A stretch of DNA of 9,657 nucleotides from assembly GCA_030691225.1 (NCBI GenBank), contig JAUYES010000563.1, positions 1 to 9,657 of the forward strand, read 5' to 3'. Positions 1-6,108 of this stretch are shown piece after piece; the first letter of the stretch is position 1, and the number at the start of each line of letters is the position of its first letter. Source of the stretch: Holophaga sp. Lineage in GTDB: Bacteria; Acidobacteriota; Holophagae; Holophagales; Holophagaceae. The position numbers and the translations under genes were made by a program. Under the pieces are notes generated by a model. That model did not search any database. It was not told the origin of the DNA and saw only the letters and a program-made list of their open reading frames with translations.

Positions 1-792
1 GCTACGCTGCTGCATCCACTGCCTGCCGAAGGCACCATCATCGTCGGTGCCGGCATTGGCGCCTTCCTGGCGGGCAATCCTCCCTCGGTCATCAAGGCCG
101 TCATCGCCAATATCGCCAAGCCGTTGAAGGGCAGCAAATACACCAAGGCGGTGTATATGGAATCCCTCATGATGCAGTACGAGGTCTATGTAAACATCAA
201 AAAGGGCGGGCTCTTGGCGCTGGAACAGGATGTTAACGACCCCCACAGCTCCAATATTTTCAAGAAATACAATTCAATGATCCACGACCATCACGCTCTG
301 GATTTCTTCTGTGATTCCATGAAGCTGCTGATCAACGGCAGTGCCAAGATCGACGAAATCGACCAGGTCATGGAAATGGATCTCGACGTTCATCACGCCG
401 AAAGTGTTACCCCCGGCGCCGCCGTAAACACACTGGCCGATTCCATGCCTGCCTTCGGTATCGTGGCCTGCGTCATCGGCGTGGTTATCACCATGGGTTT
501 CCTGGACCAGCCCCCCAATGTCATCGGCGCCAAGGTTGGTGCAGCCCTGGTGGGAACATTCCTGGGCATCCTGGTGGGATACGGTTTCATTTCCCCCTTG
601 GCCAAAAATATGGACCAGGTCGCTGCCACGGAATCCCACTTCTTCAACGCCATGCGCGCGGGCCTAGTCGCCTTCGGCAATGGTGCCGCACCCGTAACCG
701 CCGTGGAATTCGCCCGTCGCAATATTCCATCCACCGAGCGCCCCGGTTCCCAGGAATTAGAGGAAGTCGTTCGCCAGATCAAACCGAGATAG
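1..792 (+). CDS. motA: Flagellar motor stator protein MotA (5' end outside window)
   Basis: MotA is the inner-membrane half of the flagellar stator; with MotB it conducts ions and pushes on the rotor protein FliG. The frame is open from base 1, giving 263 visible residues, and aligns by eye with the E. coli-type MotA from about residue 27, so only a short N-terminus is missing. Seen: the early helix around GAGIGAFLAG, the SKYTKAVYM segment, the cytoplasmic LALEQDVNDP region (charged residues that in E. coli contact FliG; Lys68 stands where E. coli has Arg90, and Glu75 matches Glu98), then two C-terminal membrane helices. The first contains SMPAFGIVA (Pro150, equivalent to E. coli Pro173), the second ends at YGFISPL (Pro199, equivalent to Pro222). 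The tail TERPGSQELEE also matches E. coli. motB follows after 114 bp in the same frame. A TTG at 124 is internal, not the start. Confidence 0.96.
   Translation, partial: ATLLHPLPAEGTIIVGAGIGAFLAGNPPSVIKAVIANIAKPLKGSKYTKAVYMESLMMQYEVYVNIKKGGLLALEQDVNDPHSSNIFKKYNSMIHDHHALDFFCDSMKLLINGSAKIDEIDQVMEMDLDVHHAESVTPGAAVNTLADSMPAFGIVACVIGVVITMGFLDQPPNVIGAKVGAALVGTFLGILVGYGFISPLAKNMDQVAATESHFFNAMRAGLVAFGNGAAPVTAVEFARRNIPSTERPGSQELEEVVRQIKPR
762..792 (+). repeat. 31-bp direct repeat, copy 1 (3' end of motA)
   Basis: This is the last 31 bases of motA including its TAG stop; it begins GGAAGTCGTT and ends CCGAGATAG. An identical copy lies at 867-897, exactly 105 bp downstream, so both copies are read in the same frame. 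The bases flanking the two copies differ on both sides. Confidence 0.95.
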
Positions 793-837
793 ACCATGAC
801 CAGCGAAGCCTCCTCCTGCACGATCGCCCCGCAGCTC

Positions 838-865
838 CTCGAAACCACCGCAGGTGGTTGTCGAG
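838..865 (+). other. Strong hairpin in the motA-motB spacer
   Basis: An inverted repeat between the two 31-bp direct repeats. The inner stem AACCACC/GGTGGTT (843-849 with 853-859) is a perfect 7 bp around the loop GCA. After one bulged G at 860, a further 5 bp (CTCGA 838-842 with TCGAG 861-865) extend it. No T-run follows, so it does not look like an intrinsic terminator. It could stabilise mRNA, tune motB expression relative to motA, or be the remains of a small palindromic insert. Its role is inference; the pairing is visible. Confidence 0.7.
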
Positions 866-866
866 T

Positions 867-897
867 GGAAGTCGTTCGCCAGATCAAACCGAGATAG
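867..897 (+). repeat. 31-bp direct repeat, copy 2 (motA-tail copy upstream of motB)
   Basis: Exact second copy of the motA 3' end, placed 9 bp before the motB ATG. It encodes the same C-terminal residues (EVVRQIKPR then TAG) in the same frame as motA. It therefore also gives motB the same upstream leader that originally followed the motA stop. Confidence 0.95.
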
Positions 898-906
898 CGA
901 GCAGGC

Positions 907-1770
907 ATGGCGGACCAGCATCCCGAAGTAAAAATCGTCATCAAGAAGAAAAAGGGCGGGCACGCGGCGGGTCACAGCGGCGGTGCATGGAAGGTGGCTT
1001 ACGCCGATCTGGTTACGGCCATGATGGCCTTTTTCCTGCTGATGTGGCTGCTCAGCAGCGCCAGTTCGAGCGTTAAAAAATCCCTCGCCATGCATTTCTC
1101 CGAGGGCCCTGGATTCTGGGACACCACCGCAGGCAAGGAGATGATCACAGCCCACAACAAGGGAATACTGCCCGGGGGGCGTGGGATGTCACCGACCCCT
1201 GGAGATGGTGAACCCGATCCCGATGCCGCCGTGAAAGAGCGCGCCGCCATGGAGGAAACCGCCGCCGCCATCGAGAAGTCCTTCAGGGACGACAAGCTCC
1301 TACAAGCCTTCCAAGATCAGATCTCCATGGATTTTACGGATGAGGGCTTGCGCATCCAAGTCCAGGACAAAGCGGCCCAGGTGCTCTTCGATTCCGGAAG
1401 CGCCAGGGTGAAGCCCTACACGCTCTCAATTCTCAAGGAGATCGCCCAGGAGCTGGGCAAACTTCCCAACCATGTGGTTATCGGTGGCCATACGGATTCC
1501 CAACGGTACGCCAGTCAGGCCTATACCAATTGGGAGTTAAGTTCCGAACGGGCCAACGCCGCTCGACGCGTGCTGGAATCTTCCGGCCTTCGCGGTGACC
1601 AAGTGCGCCGCACTACCGGTTATTCAGACACCATTCCCCTGGAAGGCCATGATCCCAAGGATTCTCAAAATCGGCGCATCTCGATTGTGGTACTTTCCAG
1701 CGCCACTGAGCTGGCTGAAGTGAGTCGTCAGAAATCCAAGGGAACGAGAACGCCCAAAGCTGCCTCCTGA
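907..1770 (+). CDS. motB: Flagellar motor stator protein MotB
   Basis: MotB is the stator subunit that carries the ion-binding aspartate and anchors the stator to peptidoglycan. The 287-residue protein has a basic cytoplasmic N-terminus (VKIVIKKKKGG), one transmembrane helix at about 30-50, and Asp34 in the AYADLVTAMMAFF motif, equivalent to the proton-binding Asp32 of E. coli. A plug/linker region follows (about 52-140). The C-terminal OmpA-like peptidoglycan-binding domain (about 155-263) shows LFDSGSA, GGHTDSQR (193-200), LSSERANAAR and SQNRRISIVVL. Length is near the usual 260-310. The ATG at 907 gives the canonical N-terminus; its ribosome binding site is weak (GAGCAGG). motB is in the same frame as motA and the repeated tail, with amber stops at 790-792 and 895-897 between them. 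Co-transcription with motA is expected. Confidence 0.96.
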   Translation: MADQHPEVKIVIKKKKGGHAAGHSGGAWKVAYADLVTAMMAFFLLMWLLSSASSSVKKSLAMHFSEGPGFWDTTAGKEMITAHNKGILPGGRGMSPTPGDGEPDPDAAVKERAAMEETAAAIEKSFRDDKLLQAFQDQISMDFTDEGLRIQVQDKAAQVLFDSGSARVKPYTLSILKEIAQELGKLPNHVVIGGHTDSQRYASQAYTNWELSSERANAARRVLESSGLRGDQVRRTTGYSDTIPLEGHDPKDSQNRRISIVVLSSATELAEVSRQKSKGTRTPKAAS

Positions 1771-1771
1771 G

Positions 1772-2182
1772 TTGTCAAGGAACCTTGGGCGTAAAAGAAT
1801 CATCCTGATCGGTATGCTCATCGCCCTTGAATTACCGCCCCAAGCCCCAGCGACTTCCAAGCAGCTCTGCGGTCCGCAGACGCGATTGGTTAAAGGGGCC
1901 ATACCCGGTTCCTCGGCCTTCTCGCTTTCCCGAGTCACCAAACAAGCCCTGCGGGAAATCCCGGGAGCCGTGGTCGTGGTGGAGGAAGATGGCCCGGCCC
2001 TCATAAATAAGCTTCCGCCCAGCTTGCGCCTTTCGTTGTGGAATCTCCGCATCTTCTCGGGCCGCGAGGATCCTATTTTTGCTGCCACCCCGTCCATGCC
2101 TGTTTGGATGAATCCGAATATCACGACCTCGGGCGGCAACATCGTCCACAAGGTCTACAACCTGGGCGGGGGAAGCTTCTAG
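1772..2182 (+). CDS. Small exported protein of unknown function downstream of motB
   Basis: I do not recognise this 136-residue protein. It begins one base after the motB stop if TTG 1772 is used. That start gives a textbook signal peptide: basic residues (RNLGRKR), a hydrophobic core (IILIGMLIALEL), then PPQAPA before a plausible cleavage site near residue 27. The alternative ATG at 1814 would remove the basic n-region, so TTG is preferred, although no good ribosome binding site is visible for either. The mature part has a single Cys33, a valine/glutamate stretch (GAVVVVEEDG) and a glycine-rich C-terminus (YNLGGGSF). Translational coupling to motB and a periplasmic location are inferred; a flagellum-related role is possible only from position. 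Its TAG overlaps the stop of the next gene on the other strand (CTAG, 2179-2182). Confidence 0.6.
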   Translation: MSRNLGRKRIILIGMLIALELPPQAPATSKQLCGPQTRLVKGAIPGSSAFSLSRVTKQALREIPGAVVVVEEDGPALINKLPPSLRLSLWNLRIFSGREDPIFAATPSMPVWMNPNITTSGGNIVHKVYNLGGGSF

Positions 2183-2520
2183 ATCATTCGCGGCAACAAC
2201 CGTGCAGCCTGATCACGGGCTAACTTCGCCGCGTCGATGGCGTGCCCCACGGCGCTCTCCGCATCTTGCTGGGAGGTGAGAAGCGCCACGCATTGATCGC
2301 GCAACCGAGTGAATTCACCATGCGGGTCTTCCAGGTGGCGCTGGGCTGCCATCTCGAATATTTTTAAAAAACATTGCACGGCGTCGCAAGCCGCACTGAC
2401 GGCTGGTGCCGGGCTGCGATGATCGGCCTGAAGCGCTAAGGCCGTGGCGAGAAACCGCAGCCCATCTTCAAATCGAGCAAAGGGCTCGCCCCCAGGTCCC
2501 GCGCTACCGCGGGTGTCCAT
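2179..2520 (-). CDS. Small helical protein of unknown function, coupled to purF
   Basis: I do not recognise this 113-residue protein. It has no signal peptide or membrane segment. From about residue 12 to the end it is rich in Ala, Leu, Arg and Gln with few helix breakers (FARFEDGLRFLATALALQ, then AACDAVQCFLKIFEMAAQ, then a C-terminal ARDQAARLL), suggesting a small cytoplasmic helical bundle. The ATG at 2520-2518 shares its A with the purF TGA stop (TGATG), and a purine-rich AAGGGG lies just upstream inside the purF tail, so it is probably translated by coupling with purF. A GTG one codon earlier is possible but less likely. The codons at 2371-2359 form a T6A5 run. Function is unknown; a HEPN-like or other four-helix fold would be the first things to test. 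Confidence 0.7.
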   Translation of the reverse strand: MDTRGSAGPGGEPFARFEDGLRFLATALALQADHRSPAPAVSAACDAVQCFLKIFEMAAQRHLEDPHGEFTRLRDQCVALLTSQQDAESAVGHAIDAAKLARDQAARLLPRMI

Positions 2521-3890
2521 CACCCCTTACCTTCCGCGGGCGGCACCGAATATTGACCGGTGAAACAGGCGTAGCAGAAACCCTGGCCGCCGGGATCCTG
2601 CATGGCGTTTTCCAGATCTCCGATCGTCAGATACCCCAGGCTATCGGCCCCCACGAATTCGCAGATCTCTTGAATGTTTTTCTGGGCAGCGATGAGCTGA
2701 TCTCGGGTGGGGGTATCGATGCCATAGAAACAAGAGTGCGTGGTCGGTGGGCTGGAAATGCGGAGATGAATTTCCGCCGCACCAGCCTGCCGAACCATCT
2801 GCACGATCTTTCGCGAGGTCGTGCCCCGCACGATGCTGTCATCCACCAACACCACTCGCTTACCACGCAGCAATTCTCGACAAGGGTTGAGTTTCACCTT
2901 CACACCAAAAGAACGGATGCTTTGCTTTGGCTCAATGAAGGTGCGGCCCACGTAATGATTGCGCACCAACCCGAAATCGAAGGGAATCCCACTGGCTTCG
3001 GCATAGCCCAGCGCCGCATGCACACCGCTATCGGGCACCGGCACGACTAAATCAGCTTCCACGGGGTGGCGCCGGGCGAGGCACCTTCCCATTTCGCGCC
3101 GGGTGGCCATGACGCTGCGACTGAAGACAAAGGAATCTGGTCGCGCAAAGTACACATGTTCAAAAACGCAGGGGCGAGGGTCTTCCTTGGGCAGCATGTA
3201 GCGGGAGCGCAGTCCCTTGGCATCGATCACGATCATTTCACCCGGCATGACCTCGCGCTGGTACTCCGCGTTCACCAGATCGAAGGCCGTGGTTTCGCTG
3301 GAGAACATCCACGAATCGTCCAAGCGCCCCAGAGCCAAGGGTCGGAAGCCGCGAGAATCTCGCGCGGCAATGAAAAGGTCCTCGGCCAGAATCAGGAGCG
3401 AGAAAGCACCCTCCGCCTGCTTGAGAGCCTCAACGACAGCATCTTCCAGCGTATCCGCCTTGGCGCGGTTGATGAGGGCGAGGATCACCTCGGAATCAGA
3501 TGGGCTTGTGAACACCTGGCCTTCGGCAATGAGCTTGGCCCGAATCTGCTCGGTGTTAGTGAGGTTGCCGTTATGGCAAAGCGCCACTTGGCCGAAGCGC
3601 CCCTGCACCAGGAAAGGATGGGCCGCACTGGCGACATTGCCACCGGTGGTGGAATAGCGGGTATGGCCGATGGCCGAATCACCCTTGAGTCGATCCAGCA
3701 CCGATTCCGTGAACACATCTGCCACGTAGCCCAAGCCCTTATGAAGGATCAGATTGCGTCCATCGCGGGTGCAAATTCCTGCGGCTTCCTGTCCTCTATG
3801 CTGCAAAGCATAGAGGCCGAGATAGGTCTGGCGAGCGGCCTCGGGTTGCTGAAAGATCCCGAAAACTCCGCATTCGTCCTTGAAAGGCAT
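2520..3890 (-). CDS. purF: Amidophosphoribosyltransferase (PurF)
   Basis: PurF transfers glutamine-derived ammonia to PRPP, making 5-phosphoribosylamine, the first committed step of de novo purine synthesis in the cytoplasm. The 456-residue protein has a class-II glutaminase domain: a six-residue propeptide, nucleophile Cys7 (DECGVFGI), LYALQHRGQEA, HTRYST (76-81), CHNGNLTN (105-112) and SDSE (131-134). The phosphoribosyltransferase domain has the PRPP loop VLVDDSIVRGTTS (347-359) and the mobile loop RTFIEPKQSIR (316-326). Cys241, Cys387, Cys439 and Cys442 match the [4Fe-4S] ligands of the B. subtilis enzyme, so this is the oxygen-sensitive, propeptide-processed type rather than the E. coli type. 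The ATG at 3890 has a GGGGGT ribosome binding site. The upstream gap to the divergent gene is 122 bp; no PurR box or riboswitch is evident. It appears complete. Confidence 0.97.
   Translation of the reverse strand: MPFKDECGVFGIFQQPEAARQTYLGLYALQHRGQEAAGICTRDGRNLILHKGLGYVADVFTESVLDRLKGDSAIGHTRYSTTGGNVASAAHPFLVQGRFGQVALCHNGNLTNTEQIRAKLIAEGQVFTSPSDSEVILALINRAKADTLEDAVVEALKQAEGAFSLLILAEDLFIAARDSRGFRPLALGRLDDSWMFSSETTAFDLVNAEYQREVMPGEMIVIDAKGLRSRYMLPKEDPRPCVFEHVYFARPDSFVFSRSVMATRREMGRCLARRHPVEADLVVPVPDSGVHAALGYAEASGIPFDFGLVRNHYVGRTFIEPKQSIRSFGVKVKLNPCRELLRGKRVVLVDDSIVRGTTSRKIVQMVRQAGAAEIHLRISSPPTTHSCFYGIDTPTRDQLIAAQKNIQEICEFVGADSLGYLTIGDLENAMQDPGGQGFCYACFTGQYSVPPAEGKG
3793..3816 (-). repeat. Perfect 10-bp stem hairpin inside the purF 5' coding region
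   Basis: CCTCTATGCT (3793-3802) pairs perfectly with AGCATAGAGG (3807-3816) around a four-base loop (GCAA on the plus strand, TTGC on the coding strand). It lies about 75-98 nt after the purF start, over the codons for the conserved LYALQHR segment. Use of AGA for arginine is part of the stem. Whether the folded RNA does anything is unknown. Confidence 0.6.
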
Positions 3891-4002
3891 GGGACCCCCA
3901 AAGAGCCATCATAAACTGCCCTCGGAGCAAGCCGTAGTCTTGATCTCTACACCAAGTGCGGCTTCGAACCTATGGTCCACCTGACGCACCCATCTATGCA
4001 CC

Positions 4003-4007
4003 CGGAG
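4003..4007 (+). promoter_or_regulatory. Ribosome binding site that decides the start at 4013
   Basis: CGGAG lies five bases before ATG 4013. Together with the signal peptide that begins at that ATG, it favours this start over upstream in-frame codons as far back as 3956, whose translation (RLRTYGPPDAP and onward) looks non-coding. Confidence 0.55.
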
Positions 4008-4012
4008 CCACA

Positions 4013-4756
4013 ATGAAATTTCGCCTACTTCCCCTTATCCTCGCGAGCGGCCTGCTCCAGGCTGACACGTTGTCCGATCTCAAAGGCACCCTCGCACGCC
4101 TGAACGGCCAGGAGCCCATCAAGGCCAGCATTGACTACCAGTTCTGGAACAAGCAGGGCGAGGAAAAGAAGCCCGTCATCACGGAAGGCAAGGCGACCAC
4201 CTTTGTGGAGGATGGACCTCAGGGCTTGAAGATGTCCTGGAGCCGTTCGCTCATCCAGAAGGCGGCCCAGGAAGCTAGAACCAAAGCAAAGGATCCCGAT
4301 AAAGAAGCCACTACTCGACGCGCCATCGAAGACCTCAAGGCCATCGAGGTGAATGACTATTTCAATGGGGCCGAGGAGCTCTTGAGAAGACTTGAGCAGG
4401 GCCAGCTGATTGAAGAGAAAAGCGAAGCATGGCAGGGCAAACCAGCCAAGCTTCTCCTTTTCAAACTCACCCCTAAAATGTCCAAACAGAATCAGAAATA
4501 CATCAAGAGTTTCGAAGCTTCAGCCAAGGTCTGGATTGGTGCCGATGGTTTACCTTTGGCCGCTGAGACTGAAACCCGCATGAAGGGCCGCGCCCTGCTC
4601 GTCATTAGTTTCGAGCAGCAGCAGAAAGAACTCTTTCACTTCACCCGAACCGGCAACCGATTGGTTGTCATCCATCACACTGAGGAAAGCAGCGGCTCCG
4701 GGGGCGGCGAGCGTGGGCAATCCAAAAAGGTCATGACGCTGAACGTTAGCTACTGA
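4013..4756 (+). CDS. Exported periplasmic protein of unknown function
   Basis: The 247-residue product begins with a clear Sec signal peptide (MKFRLLPLILASGLLQA, cleavage probably after Ala17). The mature part has no cysteines, no membrane helix and many charged residues. The middle (about 78-135) is strongly helical (SLIQKAAQEARTKAKD, then EELLRRLEQG). The C-terminal half looks like alternating beta strands (KPAKLLLFKLTP, ASAKVWIGADGLPLAAETETR, ALLVISFEQQQ, GNRLVVIHHTEES) with a Gly/Ser-rich turn at 226-236. That strand pattern, with WIGADGLPL, resembles periplasmic LolA/LolB-like or outer-membrane lipoprotein-sorting-type folds, but this is only a fold guess. It is divergent from purF, with 122 bp between starts, and convergent with the gene at 4750-5367, overlapping it by 7 bp. 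Confidence 0.8.
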   Translation: MKFRLLPLILASGLLQADTLSDLKGTLARLNGQEPIKASIDYQFWNKQGEEKKPVITEGKATTFVEDGPQGLKMSWSRSLIQKAAQEARTKAKDPDKEATTRRAIEDLKAIEVNDYFNGAEELLRRLEQGQLIEEKSEAWQGKPAKLLLFKLTPKMSKQNQKYIKSFEASAKVWIGADGLPLAAETETRMKGRALLVISFEQQQKELFHFTRTGNRLVVIHHTEESSGSGGGERGQSKKVMTLNVSY

Positions 4757-5367
4757 ACGATCTGCTCGACTCCAGTCTCTGAATCTCTAGCAGGCGTGAG
4801 CCCCAGGCGCTGAAGTGATCGCAAGAGCTGCGTGCCATCTTCCGAGGGGGCCGCGCCGGGATCGAGGCGGAAACCTTCCAGTTGAATTTCGAGACTGGCT
4901 ACATCGCCACTGGTAAAGGCACCGCTGAAGTAGCTTAGGGCTAGTAGACCAGGAGCAACCTCGGCGAGATAGGCATAGGCAGCAACGCCTTTGGGGGCAG
5001 GTACGTTCCAAATTCGACAGGCCTTTTCACCAAAGCGCACCACGAGGTTTTGCCGCAAGGTCTGTTCCGTGGGCCCCGAGAAATACAGCATTCGCTCGAC
5101 CCGGGCCAAGATCATCGCCTGAGAAAAAGGCGCGTTCTTGGGCTGTTGAGCCTCGAGGCGCCAAGCTCCCATGCGGGCCTTTTTGACGCGATTCGCGGTG
5201 GTAGCCACTGGAGTCGGTATCAGCGAGAACCGTGTCTCAACAATGTTCGGATCGCCCTGAAACCGGATTTTTACTCGGTAATCCAGGCTGCCCATGCTCC
5301 GCTCAGAGGCCGTAGCAAAAAACGCGAGGGAAAAGCCCCAGAAACAAATCAATCGAAGGATGGACAT
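4750..5367 (-). CDS. Exported protein of unknown function
   Basis: The 205-residue product starts with a signal peptide (MSILRLICFWGFSLAFFATA, likely cleavage after Ala20 before SERS). I do not recognise the family. The mature part looks mixed alpha/beta: strands around LDYRVKIRF, VETRFSLIPT and ARMGAWRLEA, then AMILARVERMLYF. A C-terminal region has VAAYAYLAEVAPGLLALSYFSG, SLEIQLEGFRLDP and a helical LLRSLQRLGL. The open frame continues upstream to 5634, but that part lies antisense to the HAD gene and precedes the signal peptide, so ATG 5367 is chosen; an AGAGAG ribosome binding site lies 9-10 nt before it. Its TAG overlaps the opposing gene's TGA in CTACTGA. A periplasmic or cell-surface location is inferred. 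Confidence 0.75.
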   Translation of the reverse strand: MSILRLICFWGFSLAFFATASERSMGSLDYRVKIRFQGDPNIVETRFSLIPTPVATTANRVKKARMGAWRLEAQQPKNAPFSQAMILARVERMLYFSGPTEQTLRQNLVVRFGEKACRIWNVPAPKGVAAYAYLAEVAPGLLALSYFSGAFTSGDVASLEIQLEGFRLDPGAAPSEDGTQLLRSLQRLGLTPARDSETGVEQIVQ

Positions 5368-5463
5368 ATCAAACACTCTCTGGATGCTGCATTGCCGGGG
5401 CAAAACGTCCCCCGGTAACGTGCTAATTCTCTGACCAAGTCTATCGCCTCGGTTCTGGGATAA

Positions 5464-6108
5464 GATCACGACAAGCCTCTTTGCTTCGATCTGGACGGTA
5501 CCCTTGGTAGCTTCGGCGGCGGTTATGTGCTGCTCCGCCAAGCCTTGGGGGAAATCTGGGGCCAGGAGCCCACTGCCGAAGAGCTTCAGTCCTGCAGCGG
5601 GTCTACCGATTGGGAGATCGTCGATGAACTGCACCGCAGGCGCTTCGGAACCCCATTAGCTTCTTCCACCTATGCCGCCTACGATTCGGCCTGCCTAGCG
5701 CGCTTCGAGGCCACCTTCCACCCAGAAGGGCGCCAGGCCGTGGTTCACCAAGGTCTGGTTACCGGCATGACACGCTTGCTGGAGGCGGGGCACCGAGTCT
5801 GGCTGGTATCGGGCAATACGCCGAAGGTGCTGGATTTCAAGGCTCGCCTGCTGGGTGTGGATCCCCGCATTGCCCGTCTAGGCAGCCTTCCCAACTTAGA
5901 CCGGGTCGGGCTCATTCGCAGGGCCCTGGAAGGCTGCGCCGGTCCCCATCTCTATGTCGGTGACCGCCCCCACGATCGCGACGCCGCCAAAAAAGCCGGG
6001 GTGCCCTTCCTGGGCGTCGGTGATGCCGTGCCCGGGTCACACCCCATTCTCAATCCCGAAGCCGAGGCCGACCACTTGCTGGAAGCGATTGCGAGAATCC
6101 AGGGCTAA
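5464..6108 (+). CDS. HAD-superfamily hydrolase (phosphoglycolate phosphatase-like), start unresolved
   Basis: HAD hydrolases use an aspartate nucleophile to remove phosphate from small metabolites. Counting from the first in-frame codon after the TAA at 5461-5463, motif I FDLDGT is at residues 8-13 (Asp9 nucleophile, Asp11 acid/base), motif II is LVSGN (Ser116), and motif IV is YVGDRPHDRDAA (Asp167, Asp171 for magnesium). A helical cap lies between motifs I and II (about 16-90). The motif III lysine is not obvious; Arg147 in NLDRVGLIRRAL stands near its place. The frame has no ATG, GTG or TTG between 5464 and motif I. The first canonical start is GTG 5527, which would delete motif I. A small indel just upstream, a sequencing error, or an unusual start is therefore likely, and 5464 marks the open-frame limit, not a proven start. 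The stop overlaps the opposing lipoprotein stop. The substrate is unknown. Confidence 0.8.
   Translation, partial: DHDKPLCFDLDGTLGSFGGGYVLLRQALGEIWGQEPTAEELQSCSGSTDWEIVDELHRRRFGTPLASSTYAAYDSACLARFEATFHPEGRQAVVHQGLVTGMTRLLEAGHRVWLVSGNTPKVLDFKARLLGVDPRIARLGSLPNLDRVGLIRRALEGCAGPHLYVGDRPHDRDAAKKAGVPFLGVGDAVPGSHPILNPEAEADHLLEAIARIQG

Noticed and set aside
393..944. Minus-strand open frame of 183 codons across motA and the motA-motB spacer
   Set aside because: It is antisense to clearly recognisable MotA, its composition looks non-coding, and it includes both repeat copies in translation only because they are in frame.
2498..2513. CCCGCG/CGCGGG hairpin just after the start of the small gene following purF
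   Set aside because: Six-bp stem inside coding sequence; expected by chance at this GC content.
3066..3914. Plus-strand open frame of 282 codons opposite purF
   Set aside because: Antisense to a complete PurF with all motifs; no start signals, no recognisable motifs.
3935..3995. Possible tRNA because of TTCGAACC at 3963-3970 in the purF upstream gap
   Set aside because: The T-loop-like bases are not flanked by a T stem, anticodon arm or pairing acceptor ends on either strand.
3891..4012. TATGAT-like -10 element for purF in the divergent gap
   Set aside because: No acceptable -35 at normal spacing and a very short implied leader; too weak to annotate.
5393..5417. CCGGGG/CCCCGG inverted repeat in the gap upstream of the HAD gene
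   Set aside because: Six-bp stem with a nine-base loop; too weak in GC-rich DNA to call an operator or terminator.
5368..5634. N-terminal extension of the exported protein gene at 4750-5367
   Set aside because: It runs antisense to the HAD gene and would bury a clear signal peptide 89 residues into the protein.
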